64,000 bases of DNA from Pseudomonas mandelii. GTDB taxonomy: Bacteria; Pseudomonadota; Gammaproteobacteria; Pseudomonadales; Pseudomonadaceae. Below are positions 43,555 to 52,729 of this stretch, piece by piece; positions within the stretch are counted from its first letter, which is position 1, and each line of letters opens with the position of its first letter. The DNA is taken from assembly GCF_900106065.1 (NCBI RefSeq), contig NZ_LT629796.1, forward strand, positions 3,193,501-3,257,500, written 5' to 3'. The notes under the pieces were generated by a model. That model did no database searches and was not told the DNA's origin. It was given only the letters and a program-made list of their open reading frames with translations. Made by a program: the position numbers and the translations under genes.

Positions 43555-44409
43555 TTAGCCATTCATGCTCTGAAAATGCGCCAACATCCGCTGCGCATCC
43601 GGCACCACGCCACTGAACAACTCAAACGCCTTCACCGCCTGAAACACCGCCATGTTGCCGCCATCCAGCGTTCGGCAACCCAAGGCGCGGGCATTGCGTA
43701 GCAACTCGGTTTCCAGCGGAAAATAAACAATCTCCGCCACCCACAACTCAGCCCGAAGCAACTCCACGGGCACCGGCATGCCCGGTAGTTTCTTCATGCC
43801 CATGGGCGTGGTGTTCACTAACCCATCCGCCTGTCCCAGCGTGCTCGGCAAATCATGCCCCGCCACGGCCCGGCCAGCGCCGAAGTGTTGATTGAGATTG
43901 TCCGCCAAGGACTGCGCACGGCTGATCTCCACATCGAAAATACTCAGCAGCTGTACGCCTTCGCTCAACAGCGCGTGGGCCACTGCCGCTCCGGCCCCGC
44001 CAGCGCCCATCTGGACCACACGCTCGCGGGCAACGTCCTTCAAGCCCCGGCGAAAACCCTCGGCAAAACCGAGGCAATCGGTGTTGTGGCCGATGCGCTT
44101 GCCGTCCTTCAGCACGACCGTGTTCACCGCCCCGATGCCGCGAGCTTCCGGCGACAATTCGTCGAGCAACGGGATGATCGCCTGCTTGCACGGGAAGGTG
44201 ATATTCAGGCCGGTGAAGTTCATGCGTTCGGCGGCCATCAACAGATCGGGCAGGGCGCTGCTGTCGAGTTTCAACTGATCGAGGTCGATCAAGCGATACA
44301 GATAACGCAAACCCTGGGCATCACCTTCATGCTCGTGCAGTGCCGGAGTACGGGAAGCCTGGATGCCGGCGCCGATCAGCCCGGCCAGTACCGCGTTGTT
44401 CTGAGTCAC
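43555..44409 (-). CDS. shikimate/quinate dehydrogenase, AroE family
   Basis: A 284-residue enzyme from a GTG at 44409 with AAGGGG eight bases upstream; the longer open frame overlaps aroQ. Substrate-binding region GAGIQASRTPALHEHEGDAQG, catalytic lysine in NITFPCKQAIIPLL, GAVNTVVLKDGKRIGHNTDCLGF, and the NAD(P) loop VQMGAGGAGAAVAHALL. The GIQASRTP form, lacking the usual SLSP motif of biosynthetic AroE, is that of catabolic shikimate/quinate dehydrogenases. It starts 5 bases after the aroQ stop, in an aroQ-aroE operon with the QuiC gene nearby. Confidence 0.87.
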   Translation of the reverse strand: MTQNNAVLAGLIGAGIQASRTPALHEHEGDAQGLRYLYRLIDLDQLKLDSSALPDLLMAAERMNFTGLNITFPCKQAIIPLLDELSPEARGIGAVNTVVLKDGKRIGHNTDCLGFAEGFRRGLKDVARERVVQMGAGGAGAAVAHALLSEGVQLLSIFDVEISRAQSLADNLNQHFGAGRAVAGHDLPSTLGQADGLVNTTPMGMKKLPGMPVPVELLRAELWVAEIVYFPLETELLRNARALGCRTLDGGNMAVFQAVKAFELFSGVVPDAQRMLAHFQSMNG

Positions 44410-44414
44410 GGCGC

Positions 44415-44855
44415 TTACCCCTTCAAACGTTGACTGAAGTAATCCAGCGCCAGGCGATAACCATGGCTGCCGAAACCGGCCATCACCGCTGTGGCAATGG
44501 CGGAAACGAAGGAGTGATGCCGGAAGGGTTCGCGGGCGTGAACGTTGGACAGGTGAACTTCGACCACCGGCAATTCGCTGGCGACCAAGGCATCGCGGAT
44601 CGCGACTGACGTGTGCGTCCAGGCCGCCGGGTTGATGACAATCCCGGCGCAACGGCCACGGGCCGCGTGAATCCAGTCGAGCAATTCGCCTTCATGGTTG
44701 GTTTGGCGAAACTCCACTGCCAAGCCGAATTCTTCGGCGGCGCGCCCGCACAGGGCAGAGATATCGGCCAGGGTTTCGTGACCATAAGTCGCCGGTTCGC
44801 GGGTGCCGAGCAGGTTCAGATTCGGGCCGTTGAGGACCAGAACGATAGGGGACAT
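44415..44855 (-). CDS. aroQ: 3-dehydroquinate dehydratase, type II
   Basis: A 146-residue type II dehydroquinase. Signature [20 protein letters not shown], catalytic Tyr in this loop, [33 protein letters not shown] and catalytic His in [17 protein letters not shown]. It interconverts 3-dehydroquinate and 3-dehydroshikimate as a dodecamer. Its coupling to the dehydrogenase gene and closeness to quiC suggest the catabolic paralogue rather than the biosynthetic one. Confidence 0.93.
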   Translation of the reverse strand: MSPIVLVLNGPNLNLLGTREPATYGHETLADISALCGRAAEEFGLAVEFRQTNHEGELLDWIHAARGRCAGIVINPAAWTHTSVAIRDALVASELPVVEVHLSNVHAREPFRHHSFVSAIATAVMAGFGSHGYRLALDYFSQRLKG

Positions 44856-44995
44856 CGAAGTCTCTCCACATATTATTTTTGGAATGGGCTGGGGTGATCA
44901 GCCTGTGGAGATAAATTGTACTAGCTGGTTAGTTCGGTCAATTGAAGAGCGGTTTCATTGAGGTTTTGTGTGCGGTGATCGGACATTCGCACGAC

Positions 44996-45907
44996 TTATC
45001 GCGGCAGATGCTCGACCAGGAAATCGATAAATGCCCGCAGTCTAAGCGGCATATGACGGGTCTGTGGATAGAGCAGGGTGAAGGGGCGCGAGCGTCCGCC
45101 ATAAGGCTTGAGCACTTCCACCAATGAGCCATCGGCCAGTTCGTTTTCAACGATGAAGCGGTAGGTTTGAAAAAGCCCCGCCCCGTGTTTGGCCAGGGTC
45201 ACGCCGCCGAGTACGTCGTCAGAACAACTGAGGCTGCCCTCGGCAAGAATCTCACGCGGGACGCCGTCGTCGTTGAACAGCCAGGCAATGCGCCGACCGC
45301 TGCTGGGCAATTCGTATTGAATGCATTCGTGCTGCGCAAGGTCGTCCAGGCTTTGCGGGGTGCCCGCGCGCTTCAGGTAATCGGGGCTGGCAATCATCAC
45401 CAGGGCGGCGTCCTCAAGGTGCCGGGCGATGAGCCCGGAATCCGGAATCGCCCGCACGCGGATCGCCATGTCATAGCCTTCGCCGACAAAATCGATGTTG
45501 CGATTGCTGATGTGCGATTCGACTTTCACGTCTGGAAAACGCGCCCGGAATGCCGGCAACAACGGCAAGATCCGATGGTGCGCATACGTCGTGGGAATAC
45601 TGATGCGCAGTGTCCCGGACGGTTGCTGTTGCTGGCCCATGACCTCGCGCTGAGCCTCCACCAACTGCGCCAGGGCCTGACGACATTCCTCGTAATAGCG
45701 CCGACCGCTGTCGGTCAGCTTGACGCTGCGGGTGGTGCGCGCAAACAGCCGCACGCCCAGACGTTCTTCCATGCGCGACACCGATCGACTCACGGCGGCC
45801 GGTGTGACACCCGCCACCAACGCGGCCGCCGTAAAGCTGCCGGCCTCGGCGGCGAGGCAAAACAGTTCGATGCTGCCCAGCTGAAGATCGTCGAATACTC
45901 GCTGCAT
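44996..45907 (-). CDS. LysR family transcriptional regulator
   Basis: About 303 residues from ATG 45907, a GTG 12 bases upstream being an alternative. The helix-turn-helix (ELFCLAAEAGSFTAAALVAGVTPAAVSRSVSRMEERLGVRLF) is followed by TRSVKLTDSGRRYYEECRQAL and a periplasmic-binding-like effector domain (LRISIPTTYAHHRILPLL). Looks like the CrgA-like group. Divergent from the small tautomerase gene across 114 bases, which it may regulate. Confidence 0.9.
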   Translation of the reverse strand: MQRVFDDLQLGSIELFCLAAEAGSFTAAALVAGVTPAAVSRSVSRMEERLGVRLFARTTRSVKLTDSGRRYYEECRQALAQLVEAQREVMGQQQQPSGTLRISIPTTYAHHRILPLLPAFRARFPDVKVESHISNRNIDFVGEGYDMAIRVRAIPDSGLIARHLEDAALVMIASPDYLKRAGTPQSLDDLAQHECIQYELPSSGRRIAWLFNDDGVPREILAEGSLSCSDDVLGGVTLAKHGAGLFQTYRFIVENELADGSLVEVLKPYGGRSRPFTLLYPQTRHMPLRLRAFIDFLVEHLPR

Positions 45908-46021
45908 GATGGATGACACCGGGGGTCAATGAGGGACTGGATTTCGCCACTGTAGATGAAATCGGCCCGGCGGTGCTTTACTTGACGGCGTCTTCCTTGA
46001 TAACCGGCCAGGAGCAGCATC

Positions 46022-46228
46022 ATGCCTTTCGTCAGCGTGCGTATTACCCGTGACGGCGTCACCCGGGAGCAGAAAGCCCAAGTCATCGCCGAGATTACCG
46101 ACACCTTGGAGCGAGTCCTCGGCAAGGATCCGAAATTGACCCACATCGTGATCGAAGAAGTCGACACCGATAACTGGGGTTATGCCGGCATGACCACCAC
46201 CGAGTATCGAAAAAACCTGCCGGAATGA
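46022..46228 (+). CDS. 4-oxalocrotonate tautomerase family protein
   Basis: A 68-residue protein beginning MPFVSVRITRDGVTREQKAQV; removal of Met exposes the catalytic N-terminal proline. The rest has the beta-alpha-beta fold (ITDTLERVLGKDPKLTHIVIEEVDTDNWGYAG). Length is normal. It catalyses keto-enol tautomerisation of an unknown small acid. GGAGCAG lies before the ATG. A clear terminator follows at 46248. Confidence 0.9.
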   Translation: MPFVSVRITRDGVTREQKAQVIAEITDTLERVLGKDPKLTHIVIEEVDTDNWGYAGMTTTEYRKNLPE

Positions 46229-46247
46229 GGGTGTTACACGCCCGCAG

Positions 46248-46272
46248 AGCCGTCCTCGTGACGGCTTTTTTG
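46248..46272 (+). terminator. rho-independent terminator after the tautomerase gene
   Basis: AGCCGTC-CTCGT-GACGGCT followed by TTTTTTG, 20 bases after the stop. Confidence 0.85.
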
Positions 46273-46439
46273 TGGGCGCGGCGAAAGGATTGCTTACTAT
46301 TTTGCGCCGTTATCCACCGGTCCAAGGCGAGGCTTGGCGCTAGTCTCAGAGGCGTAAAGGCGATTTGGCGTCGCGCCAATTGTCGGTTTTCCAGGGAATG
46401 TCGGGTCTTCGGATTCCTTAACCTAACGGATGGGTTGGT

Positions 46440-46868
46440 ATGCGGTTATTCAGCTACAAAGGGTTTTCAATGGTGATCATGTTGCGTGATGAGCACTGTC
46501 CGCCTCACGCACATGTGGACGCCGGAAGCTGGAGCGCACGCTTCAAATTCTGCTTTTGGCACAACAGTGTCGAGCTGTGGGATGTGGTTCCTCATTCAAA
46601 TCGGCCGCCAGTGGCCGTGCTGGAAGGATTGCGTCACGCACTCGGCCAACCCGCCCACTTGCGCCGCGCCCGTGCCATCTGGTGGGGCGAGTTGCACACG
46701 GTCTGTCTTGATCATCAGATTTGGGACTGGCAGGCCAGCGAAGTCGTGGTGATAAAAAGGATTGCGAATACGACCTGGATGATTGGCTCGGCTTGCTATG
46801 AACCCGAGACGAACAAGACCCTGTTGGCGCTGATCGGCGCTCCTGAGGGTGTGGAGATCCAACTATGA
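46440..46868 (+). CDS. DUF4160-like protein
   Basis: A 142-residue small protein whose N-terminal part reads MRLFSYKGFSMVIMLRDEHCPPHAHVDAGSW, close to the DUF4160 pattern (a short strand, then PPH-H). Its stop overlaps the start of a DUF2442-type gene (ATGA). DUF4160/DUF2442 pairs recur side by side in bacteria and have been suggested to be toxin-antitoxin-like, but no activity is established. The C-terminal half (about 80-142) is longer than in minimal DUF4160 proteins and is not recognised. Start may instead be ATG 46470. Confidence 0.65.
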   Translation: MRLFSYKGFSMVIMLRDEHCPPHAHVDAGSWSARFKFCFWHNSVELWDVVPHSNRPPVAVLEGLRHALGQPAHLRRARAIWWGELHTVCLDHQIWDWQASEVVVIKRIANTTWMIGSACYEPETNKTLLALIGAPEGVEIQL

Positions 46869-47311
46869 AAACGATACAGGCAGGCATGCTGGTCGATCGG
46901 CCTGTCACCGAGGTCGTGCTGGATGAAGCCATCCAGCGCGGGCAAGTGCGCCAGAAGAGCGGATTGCAGGCGACTTCGGTGAGGTTTGTGGAGCCTTGTC
47001 TGGCGGTCAGTTTCATTGATGGCAGTGGCGTGCTGCTGCCCGTGCAGCACTATCCGGAATTTGATGATTTTGACGTCGAGGATTTCGCAAACCTCAAAGT
47101 CGGCTTTTCCGGAACCGCCCTGTGCCATGAAGGCAAGGATCTGCACGTGTCCATCGCTGGGATGATTTCGGCGAGCAAGCCGTTGATGGACATGGCAGCC
47201 TCGGTCATCGCCTCGCGCAATGGTCGCCAAAGCAGCGCCGCCAAAGCCGAGGCCGCGCGGGCCAATGGCCGAAAAGGCGGGCGTCCGCGCAAGACAGATG
47301 TCACCGATTGA
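46865..47311 (+). CDS. DUF2442-like protein with AT-hook-like tail
   Basis: A 148-residue protein, start overlapping the DUF4160-like gene by four bases. Residues 40-75 (ATSVRFVEPCLAVSFIDGSGVLLPVQHYPEF) follow the DUF2442 pattern. The C terminus is Ala-rich and basic, ending ARANGRKGGRPRK, a GRP-containing motif like an AT-hook, so DNA binding is likely. With its partner it may form a self-regulated pair. A terminator belonging to the opposite strand follows. Confidence 0.65.
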   Translation: MKTIQAGMLVDRPVTEVVLDEAIQRGQVRQKSGLQATSVRFVEPCLAVSFIDGSGVLLPVQHYPEFDDFDVEDFANLKVGFSGTALCHEGKDLHVSIAGMISASKPLMDMAASVIASRNGRQSSAAKAEAARANGRKGGRPRKTDVTD

Positions 47312-47319
47312 GCACCCAC

Positions 47320-47343
47320 AAAAAAGCCGTCGTGATGACGGCT
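47320..47343 (-). terminator. rho-independent terminator of the permease-trmA operon
   Basis: On the minus strand AGCCGTC-ATCAC-GACGGCT is followed by TTTTTTG; it lies 22 bases after the trmA stop and 8 bases after the stop of the facing DUF2442-like gene. Confidence 0.85.
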
Positions 47344-47365
47344 GATTTGTCTAAGCGACTGACCT

Positions 47366-48445
47366 TTAACGACGGGTCAGCAACACCCCGGATTCCATGT
47401 GATGTGTCCACGGAAACTGGTCGAACATCGCGCACTGGGTGATGCGATGGGTATCGTGCAACTGGGCGATGTTGGCGGCCAGGGTTTCCGGGTTGCAGGA
47501 GATGTAGAGGATGTTGTCGAAGCGCCGGGTCAGTTCGCAGGTGTCCGGGTCCATGCCGGCGCGAGGCGGGTCGACGAAGACGCTACCGAATTCGTAGCTC
47601 TTCAGGTCGATCCCCTGCAGGCGACGGAACGGGCGAACTTCATTCAGGGCTTCGGTCAGCTCTTCTGCGGACAACCGCACCAGGGTGACGTTATCCACAG
47701 CGTTTTCGCTGAGGTTGCTCAGTGCGGCGTTGACCGAAGTCTTGCTGATTTCCGTGGCCAGCACTTTGCGCACACGGGTCGCCAGCGGCAGGGTGAAGTT
47801 GCCGTTGCCGCAATACAGCTCCAGCAAATCGTCAGGGCGATCGCCGAGGGCGTCGTAAGCCCAGTTGAGCATCTTCTGGTTCACGGTGCCGTTGGGCTGG
47901 GTGAATGCACCTTCGGGCTGGCGGTAGCTGAACGTGCGGCCACCGACGTCGAGTTTCTCGACCACGTAATCATGGCCAATCACTTCGCGTTTGCCTTTCG
48001 AACGACCGATAACGCTGACGTTCAGGTCGGTGGCCAGTTTTGACGCCGCCGCGTGCCAGTGTTCATCCAGTGGACGGTGATAGCACAGGGTGATCATCGC
48101 ATCGCCAGCCAGGGTGGTCAGAAACTCCACCTGAAACAGCTTGTGGCTCAGCGCCGCACTTGCCTTCCAGGCCGCCTTGAGCTGCGGCATCAGTTCATTG
48201 ATGCGCAGGCTGGCGATCGGGAACGCTTCGATCAGGATCGGCGTGCGTTTGTCTTCCTGGGAAAACATCGCGTAATGCCGATCGCCGCCTTCGCGCCACA
48301 GGCGGAATTCGGCACGCAGGCGGAAATTTTTCAGCGGCGAGTCAAACACCGCAGGTTCCGGTGCATCGAACGGGGCCAGCAGATCGCGCAGGCGCGTGAC
48401 CTTTTCTTCGAGCTGAACGGCGTAGGCCTGGGAATCAAAAGTCAT
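47366..48445 (-). CDS. trmA: tRNA (uracil-5-)-methyltransferase
   Basis: A 359-residue SAM enzyme that methylates U54 in tRNA. Start [16 protein letters not shown] at 48445 overlaps the permease stop by four bases. Motifs: [14 protein letters not shown] (SAM binding), [10 protein letters not shown], and [12 protein letters not shown] with the catalytic cysteine; a C-terminal Glu base in [10 protein letters not shown]. Length is close to that of E. coli TrmA (366). The coupling to a purine permease gene is conserved-looking for the genus. Confidence 0.93.
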   Translation of the reverse strand: MTFDSQAYAVQLEEKVTRLRDLLAPFDAPEPAVFDSPLKNFRLRAEFRLWREGGDRHYAMFSQEDKRTPILIEAFPIASLRINELMPQLKAAWKASAALSHKLFQVEFLTTLAGDAMITLCYHRPLDEHWHAAASKLATDLNVSVIGRSKGKREVIGHDYVVEKLDVGGRTFSYRQPEGAFTQPNGTVNQKMLNWAYDALGDRPDDLLELYCGNGNFTLPLATRVRKVLATEISKTSVNAALSNLSENAVDNVTLVRLSAEELTEALNEVRPFRRLQGIDLKSYEFGSVFVDPPRAGMDPDTCELTRRFDNILYISCNPETLAANIAQLHDTHRITQCAMFDQFPWTHHMESGVLLTRR

Positions 48446-49737
48446 GCGTTGAACCAACCCAACTTGATCACAAACAGAATCGAAAGAATCACCAGCGCCG
48501 GGTTCAGCTCACGGCCGCGGCCGGACAGCAACTTGATCGCGGTCCAAGAGATGAAACCGAAGGCGATGCCGTTGGCGATGGAGTACGTAAACGGCATGGC
48601 CAGCGTAGTGACCACGACCGGTGCGGCGACGGTGATGTCATCCCAGTCTATTTCGGCCAGGCCGGATGTCATCAACACGGCGACGAACAGCAGCGCCGGT
48701 GCGGTGGCGAACGCCGGAACGCTGGCGGCCAACGGCGAGAAGAACAGCGCCAGCAGGAACAGGATCGCCACCACGACGGCCGTGAGGCCGGTACGGCCAC
48801 CGGCACTCACGCCAGCGGCGGATTCGATGTAGCTGGTGGTGGTCGAGGTGCCCAGCAGCGAACCGGCCATGGCCGCGGTGCTGTCGGCGATCAGGGCGCG
48901 GCCCATTTTCGGCATGTGGCCGTCCTTGCCCATCAGGCCGGCGCGCTTGGCGACGCCGATGAGGGTGCCGGAGTTATCGAACAGGTCGACGAACAGGAAA
49001 GCGAAAATCACGCTGACCAGGCCGATGTCGAGCGCACCTTTGATGTCCAGTTGCAGGAAGGTCGGCGCCAGAGACGGCGGCATCGACATCACGCCGCCGA
49101 ACGGCGTGAAGCCCAATGCGATGGACGCGATGGTCACGACCAGGATGCCGATCAGCACCGCACCGCGCACGGCGAGCGCTTCGAGGGCAACGATCAGGGC
49201 AAAACCGAGGGTCGCGAGGATCGGAGCGGGTTGCTTCAAATCACCGAGGCCGACCATGGTCGCCGGGTTGCTGACCACGATGCCGGCGTTATGCAGGGCG
49301 ATCAGCGCCAGGAACAGGCCGATACCGGCGGCAATCGCTGAGCGCAGCGGCAGCGGGATGCTGTTGATGATCCATTCGCGGATGCGGAAGATCGACAGCA
49401 GGAAGAACAGCACCGCCGAGATGAACACCGCCCCCAGCGCCACTTGCCAGGTGTGGCCCATGTGCAGGACTACGGTGTAGGTAAAGAAGGCGTTCAGGCC
49501 CATGCCCGGCGCGAGTGCGATCGGGTAGTTGGCGATCAGGCCCATCACTGTGGAGCCGATGGCTGCTGCCAGGCAGGTCGCGACAAACACCGCGCCCTTG
49601 TCCATGCCGGTCTCGCCGAGGATGCTCGGGTTGACGAACAGAATGTAGGCCATGGCCAAGAAGGTCGTGACGCCCGCCAGAATCTCGGTCCGCACGTTGG
49701 TGTTGTGTGCCTTGAGTTGAAACAGCCTTTCCAGCAT
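48442..49737 (-). CDS. NCS2 family purine permease, AzgA-like
   Basis: A 431-residue inner-membrane transporter with the AzgA/GhxP pattern: [23 protein letters not shown] at the start, [32 protein letters not shown], and the stretch [28 protein letters not shown]. It takes up adenine, guanine or hypoxanthine with protons. The four-base overlap with trmA shows one transcript. A 215-base gap separates it from the next, divergent gene. Confidence 0.9.
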   Translation of the reverse strand: MLERLFQLKAHNTNVRTEILAGVTTFLAMAYILFVNPSILGETGMDKGAVFVATCLAAAIGSTVMGLIANYPIALAPGMGLNAFFTYTVVLHMGHTWQVALGAVFISAVLFFLLSIFRIREWIINSIPLPLRSAIAAGIGLFLALIALHNAGIVVSNPATMVGLGDLKQPAPILATLGFALIVALEALAVRGAVLIGILVVTIASIALGFTPFGGVMSMPPSLAPTFLQLDIKGALDIGLVSVIFAFLFVDLFDNSGTLIGVAKRAGLMGKDGHMPKMGRALIADSTAAMAGSLLGTSTTTSYIESAAGVSAGGRTGLTAVVVAILFLLALFFSPLAASVPAFATAPALLFVAVLMTSGLAEIDWDDITVAAPVVVTTLAMPFTYSIANGIAFGFISWTAIKLLSGRGRELNPALVILSILFVIKLGWFNA

Positions 49738-49952
49738 GTCTGCTCCCCGTGGCGCGCCGGGCGCCGTGAATGTATCGACCTCAACAGCAAAGCACAGACC
49801 GCTGATAGCGCCTGGTAATTTTCTGTGGGCCGGAAAAAGCCGCGCATCATACCAGCAGCGTGGGGCTATGGCTGCTTATGGCTGCGATCGTCGTCGATGT
49901 TTTGCCGTAAAGCGAAGTGAGCCATACTGCGCGCTGGTTTTGGGGGGGCGTT

Positions 49953-50411
49953 ATGAAGTGCATTAAAAAGCGTGGGATTGCGATGGTGGGCGTCGCGATG
50001 GCGTTATGGCTGGGGGCGCAAACTGCTTCGGCGGCGATGGCGGCTCCGTTGAGCCAGGTGAAAGTGATCAAGGTCCAATCGCCGGGCTGTGGTCTTGAAA
50101 ACATTGTCGAGAAACAGGAGCAGACGAGCTGCGACCACAGTGGTCCGGACATCAAGGTCTACGTTCTGGAAATTGGATATGGCAGCCTTAGTCCGCACGT
50201 CGCGCTGGATGGTTTTAACGTAGACGGCACCCGGACGGCGGTGTGTGCCTATCAAACCGGCAACCTGAAGGAGTGCGCATCCGGAGAAACAACCGTCGGC
50301 TATCTGTACATCTTCGATCTGAAGGGCAAGCAGGACGGCATCTTCACCTTCAGCAACACGTCCATCAACGCGCCCCGCAACACGATGTCGACACAGCTTT
50401 ACATCAAGTAA
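49953..50411 (+). CDS. secreted DUF4879-like protein
   Basis: A 152-residue protein from the ATG at 49953, preceded by a G-rich ribosome-binding site; the frame opens 12 codons earlier. The signal peptide spans about residues 1-30, to TASAAMAAP. The mature part has QSPGCGLENIVEK, TSCDHSG, EIGYGSL, and a C terminus NAPRNTMSTQLYIK, features I associate with DUF4879 (YolA-type) proteins. Two or more cysteine pairs are likely. Function unknown; secretion to the periplasm or outside is predicted. Confidence 0.7.
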   Translation: MKCIKKRGIAMVGVAMALWLGAQTASAAMAAPLSQVKVIKVQSPGCGLENIVEKQEQTSCDHSGPDIKVYVLEIGYGSLSPHVALDGFNVDGTRTAVCAYQTGNLKECASGETTVGYLYIFDLKGKQDGIFTFSNTSINAPRNTMSTQLYIK

Positions 50412-50478
50412 CGGCTGCGTTCGAACAAGGGTCAGGAAAGCTGACTACGCTTTAAAGATCATTCTGTGGACCGCGCCC

Positions 50479-51030
50479 ATGACCTTTAGAGCTTTGATTA
50501 CCCTCGCCGAGGGCATCGACGACCTGCAAACCGTCACCCTGATCGATGTACTGCGCCGCGCCAAGGTTGAAGTGGTGGCGGCGAGCATCGAGGGGCGACG
50601 CATGATCACTTGTGCCCGCGGTACCCGCCTGACCGCCGATGCAATGCTGGTGGACTTGCTGGCCCAGCCGTTCGACCTTCTCGTATTGCCTGGAGGCGAG
50701 GTGGGCTCCCAGCACCTCGCCGCGCATCAACCCCTGCAACAGTTGATCAAGGACCAGGCCGCCGCCGGGCGCCTGTTCGCCGGCATTGGTGAGTCCCCGG
50801 CGCTGGCGTTGCAAGCCTTTGGCGTCTTGCGTCAGCGGCGCATGACCTGCCTGCCATCGGCCAGCCATCGATTGTCGGGCTGCAATTTTGTCGACCAGCC
50901 CGTGGTGGTCGACGGCAACTGCATCACTGCCCAGGGATCGGGGGCGGCGCTGCCGTTTGCGCTGGCGCTGGTGGAGCAACTGTGCGGTAAAGCTGCTCGG
51001 GCTGCGGTGGCGGTTGAGTTGGTGGTCTGA
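50479..51030 (+). CDS. DJ-1/PfpI superfamily protein lacking the nucleophile cysteine
   Basis: A 183-residue protein with the DJ-1 pattern: ALITLAEGIDDLQTVTLIDVLRRA at the start, FDLLVLPGG in the middle and the end VVVDGNCITAQGSGAALPFALALVEQL. At the nucleophile elbow, where DJ-1 has ICAGP, this protein reads IGESP, so Cys is replaced by Gly; the usual acidic partner near residue 18 is Asp. It should therefore lack classical glyoxalase/protease chemistry. Role unknown. It is followed by the molybdenum hydroxylase operon. Confidence 0.8.
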   Translation: MTFRALITLAEGIDDLQTVTLIDVLRRAKVEVVAASIEGRRMITCARGTRLTADAMLVDLLAQPFDLLVLPGGEVGSQHLAAHQPLQQLIKDQAAAGRLFAGIGESPALALQAFGVLRQRRMTCLPSASHRLSGCNFVDQPVVVDGNCITAQGSGAALPFALALVEQLCGKAARAAVAVELVV

Positions 51031-51212
51031 CTGTTCGTGGTTTCAAGTTGCGCGAACCTTTTAGTAACAGCCAAACGAACACTTCGCCCGCTCCAATACT
51101 GGTCTTTCCGCGCCCATCAGTTTCCTTGAACACTCTCGCCACCCCGAAGTCGTACCCCTTATGACGGCGGTTTGCCAAAACGCCGCTTATTACGACTAAC
51201 CGTGAGGTGTTT

Positions 51213-51743
51213 ATGAGTGCGACCACCCCCGAAGCGGCGCAGCCGTCCTTCGTTCGTCACCCGTTACGCCTGACCCTCAACGGTCAGGAGCGTCAACTGG
51301 AGGTCTTGCCCTGGACCACGCTTTTGGACCTGCTGCGCGAGCAATTGGACCTGATCGGCACCAAAAAAGGTTGCGATCACGGCCAGTGTGGCGCCTGCAC
51401 GGTGTTGCTCAACGGCAAGCGGGTGAACGCCTGCCTGACGCTGGCGGTGATGTGCGACGGCGCAGAGCTGGTCACCATTGAAGGGCTGGCAACCGGCGAT
51501 GAGTTGCACCCCATGCAGCAAGCCTTCATCAAGCACGATGCCTTTCAGTGCGGCTATTGCACGCCGGGGCAGATCTGTTCGGCGGTCGGTCTGGCGAATG
51601 AAGGGCGGGCGCACTCCCGCGCGGACATTCAGGAGCTGATGAGCGGAAACCTCTGCCGTTGCGGTGCCTACAACAATATTCGCGATGCCATCGAAGAGGT
51701 ACTTCCCTCCTGCCGCCAGCCTGGGCAAGGAGGTGGTCAATGA
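51213..51743 (+). CDS. molybdenum hydroxylase, [2Fe-2S] subunit (PaoA/YagT-like)
   Basis: A 176-residue small subunit from the ATG at 51213 with GAGG upstream. The plant-ferredoxin cluster (KKGCDHGQCGACTVLLNGKRVNAC) and the helical second cluster (CGYCTPGQICSA and SGNLCRCGAYNN) are complete. It passes electrons from the molybdenum centre to FAD. E. coli PaoA has a twin-arginine leader; none is seen here, so this enzyme is probably cytoplasmic. The stop overlaps the next gene (ATGA). Confidence 0.92.
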   Translation: MSATTPEAAQPSFVRHPLRLTLNGQERQLEVLPWTTLLDLLREQLDLIGTKKGCDHGQCGACTVLLNGKRVNACLTLAVMCDGAELVTIEGLATGDELHPMQQAFIKHDAFQCGYCTPGQICSAVGLANEGRAHSRADIQELMSGNLCRCGAYNNIRDAIEEVLPSCRQPGQGGGQ

Positions 51744-52729
51744 ATCCTTTCCACTACAGCAAACCCGATTCGGTGCAGGACGCCGTGCACCTCGCCAGTC
51801 CGGCGTCGCGCTTCATCGCCGGCGGTACGAATCTGCTGGATTTGATGAAAGAGAACCTCACTCGCCCCGAACATTTGATCGATATCACCGGTTTGCCACT
51901 ACGCGAGGTCAAGGAAACGGCCAGCGGCGGCGTGATGATTGGCGCCTTGGTCAGCAATGCCGATCTGGCCTGGCATCCGCTGATTGAGCAGCGTTACCCG
52001 CTGTTATCCCAGGCGATCCTGGCAGGTGCTTCGCCGCAATTGCGCAACATGGCCAGCACCGGCGGCAATCTTCTGCAACGCACTCGCTGCTATTACTTCT
52101 ACGACGCCAGCGTGCCGTGCAATAAGCGGGAGCCCGGCAGTGGTTGCCCTGCACGGGACGGTCTCAACCGGATTCACGCGATCCTCGGCGCCAGTTCGCA
52201 CTGTGTCGCCACCCATCCTTCCGACATGTGTGTGGCGTTGGCGGCGTTGGAGGCAATCGTCCACGTCCAGGGGCGCGACGGTGCCAGAACCATTGCGTTT
52301 GCCGACTTCCACCGATTGCCGGGCGATGCCCCTGAGCGCGATAACCAACTGGCCGACGATGAACTCATTACCGCGGTCGAGTTGCCCGCCGCCGGTTTTG
52401 CCGAGTACAGCCATTATTTGAAGATTCGCGATCGCGCCTCTTACGCCTTCGCCCTGGTGTCGGTCGCCGCAGCGCTGGACTTGTCCGGGCCGGCCATTCG
52501 CGAAGCGCGTTTGGTCCTCGGTGGCGTGGCGCACAAACCGTGGCGTGACAATGCCGTCGAGCAATGGCTGGAGGGTAGGGCGGCCAACCATGAAACCTTC
52601 TGCGCCGCTGCCGACATGCTCCTGCAAAAGGCCGAACCGCTCGAACATAACGCCTTTAAGGTCAAACTGGCGCGAGAGGCAATTGTTCGCGCCTTGAGCG
52701 ATGCCGCGCGAGGAGGGCAAGCCCGATGA
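51740..52729 (+). CDS. molybdenum hydroxylase, FAD subunit with extra Cys cluster (PaoB/YagS-like)
   Basis: A 329-residue medium subunit, ATG overlapping the previous stop; longer frames run back into the iron-sulfur gene. FAD motifs RFIAGGTNLLDLMK and ASTGGNLLQRTRC are visible. Four cysteines follow: RCYYFYD, VPCNKREPGSGCPA and SHCVATHPSD, the pattern that binds a [4Fe-4S] cluster in E. coli PaoB and separates this group from xanthine dehydrogenase. It overlaps the large-subunit gene by four bases. Confidence 0.9.
   Translation: MNPFHYSKPDSVQDAVHLASPASRFIAGGTNLLDLMKENLTRPEHLIDITGLPLREVKETASGGVMIGALVSNADLAWHPLIEQRYPLLSQAILAGASPQLRNMASTGGNLLQRTRCYYFYDASVPCNKREPGSGCPARDGLNRIHAILGASSHCVATHPSDMCVALAALEAIVHVQGRDGARTIAFADFHRLPGDAPERDNQLADDELITAVELPAAGFAEYSHYLKIRDRASYAFALVSVAAALDLSGPAIREARLVLGGVAHKPWRDNAVEQWLEGRAANHETFCAAADMLLQKAEPLEHNAFKVKLAREAIVRALSDAARGGQAR

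Noticed and set aside
47320..47343. Terminator for the DUF2442-like gene
   Set aside because: The T-run follows the stem only on the minus strand, so it serves the trmA operon; on the plus strand the stem is followed by GATTTG.
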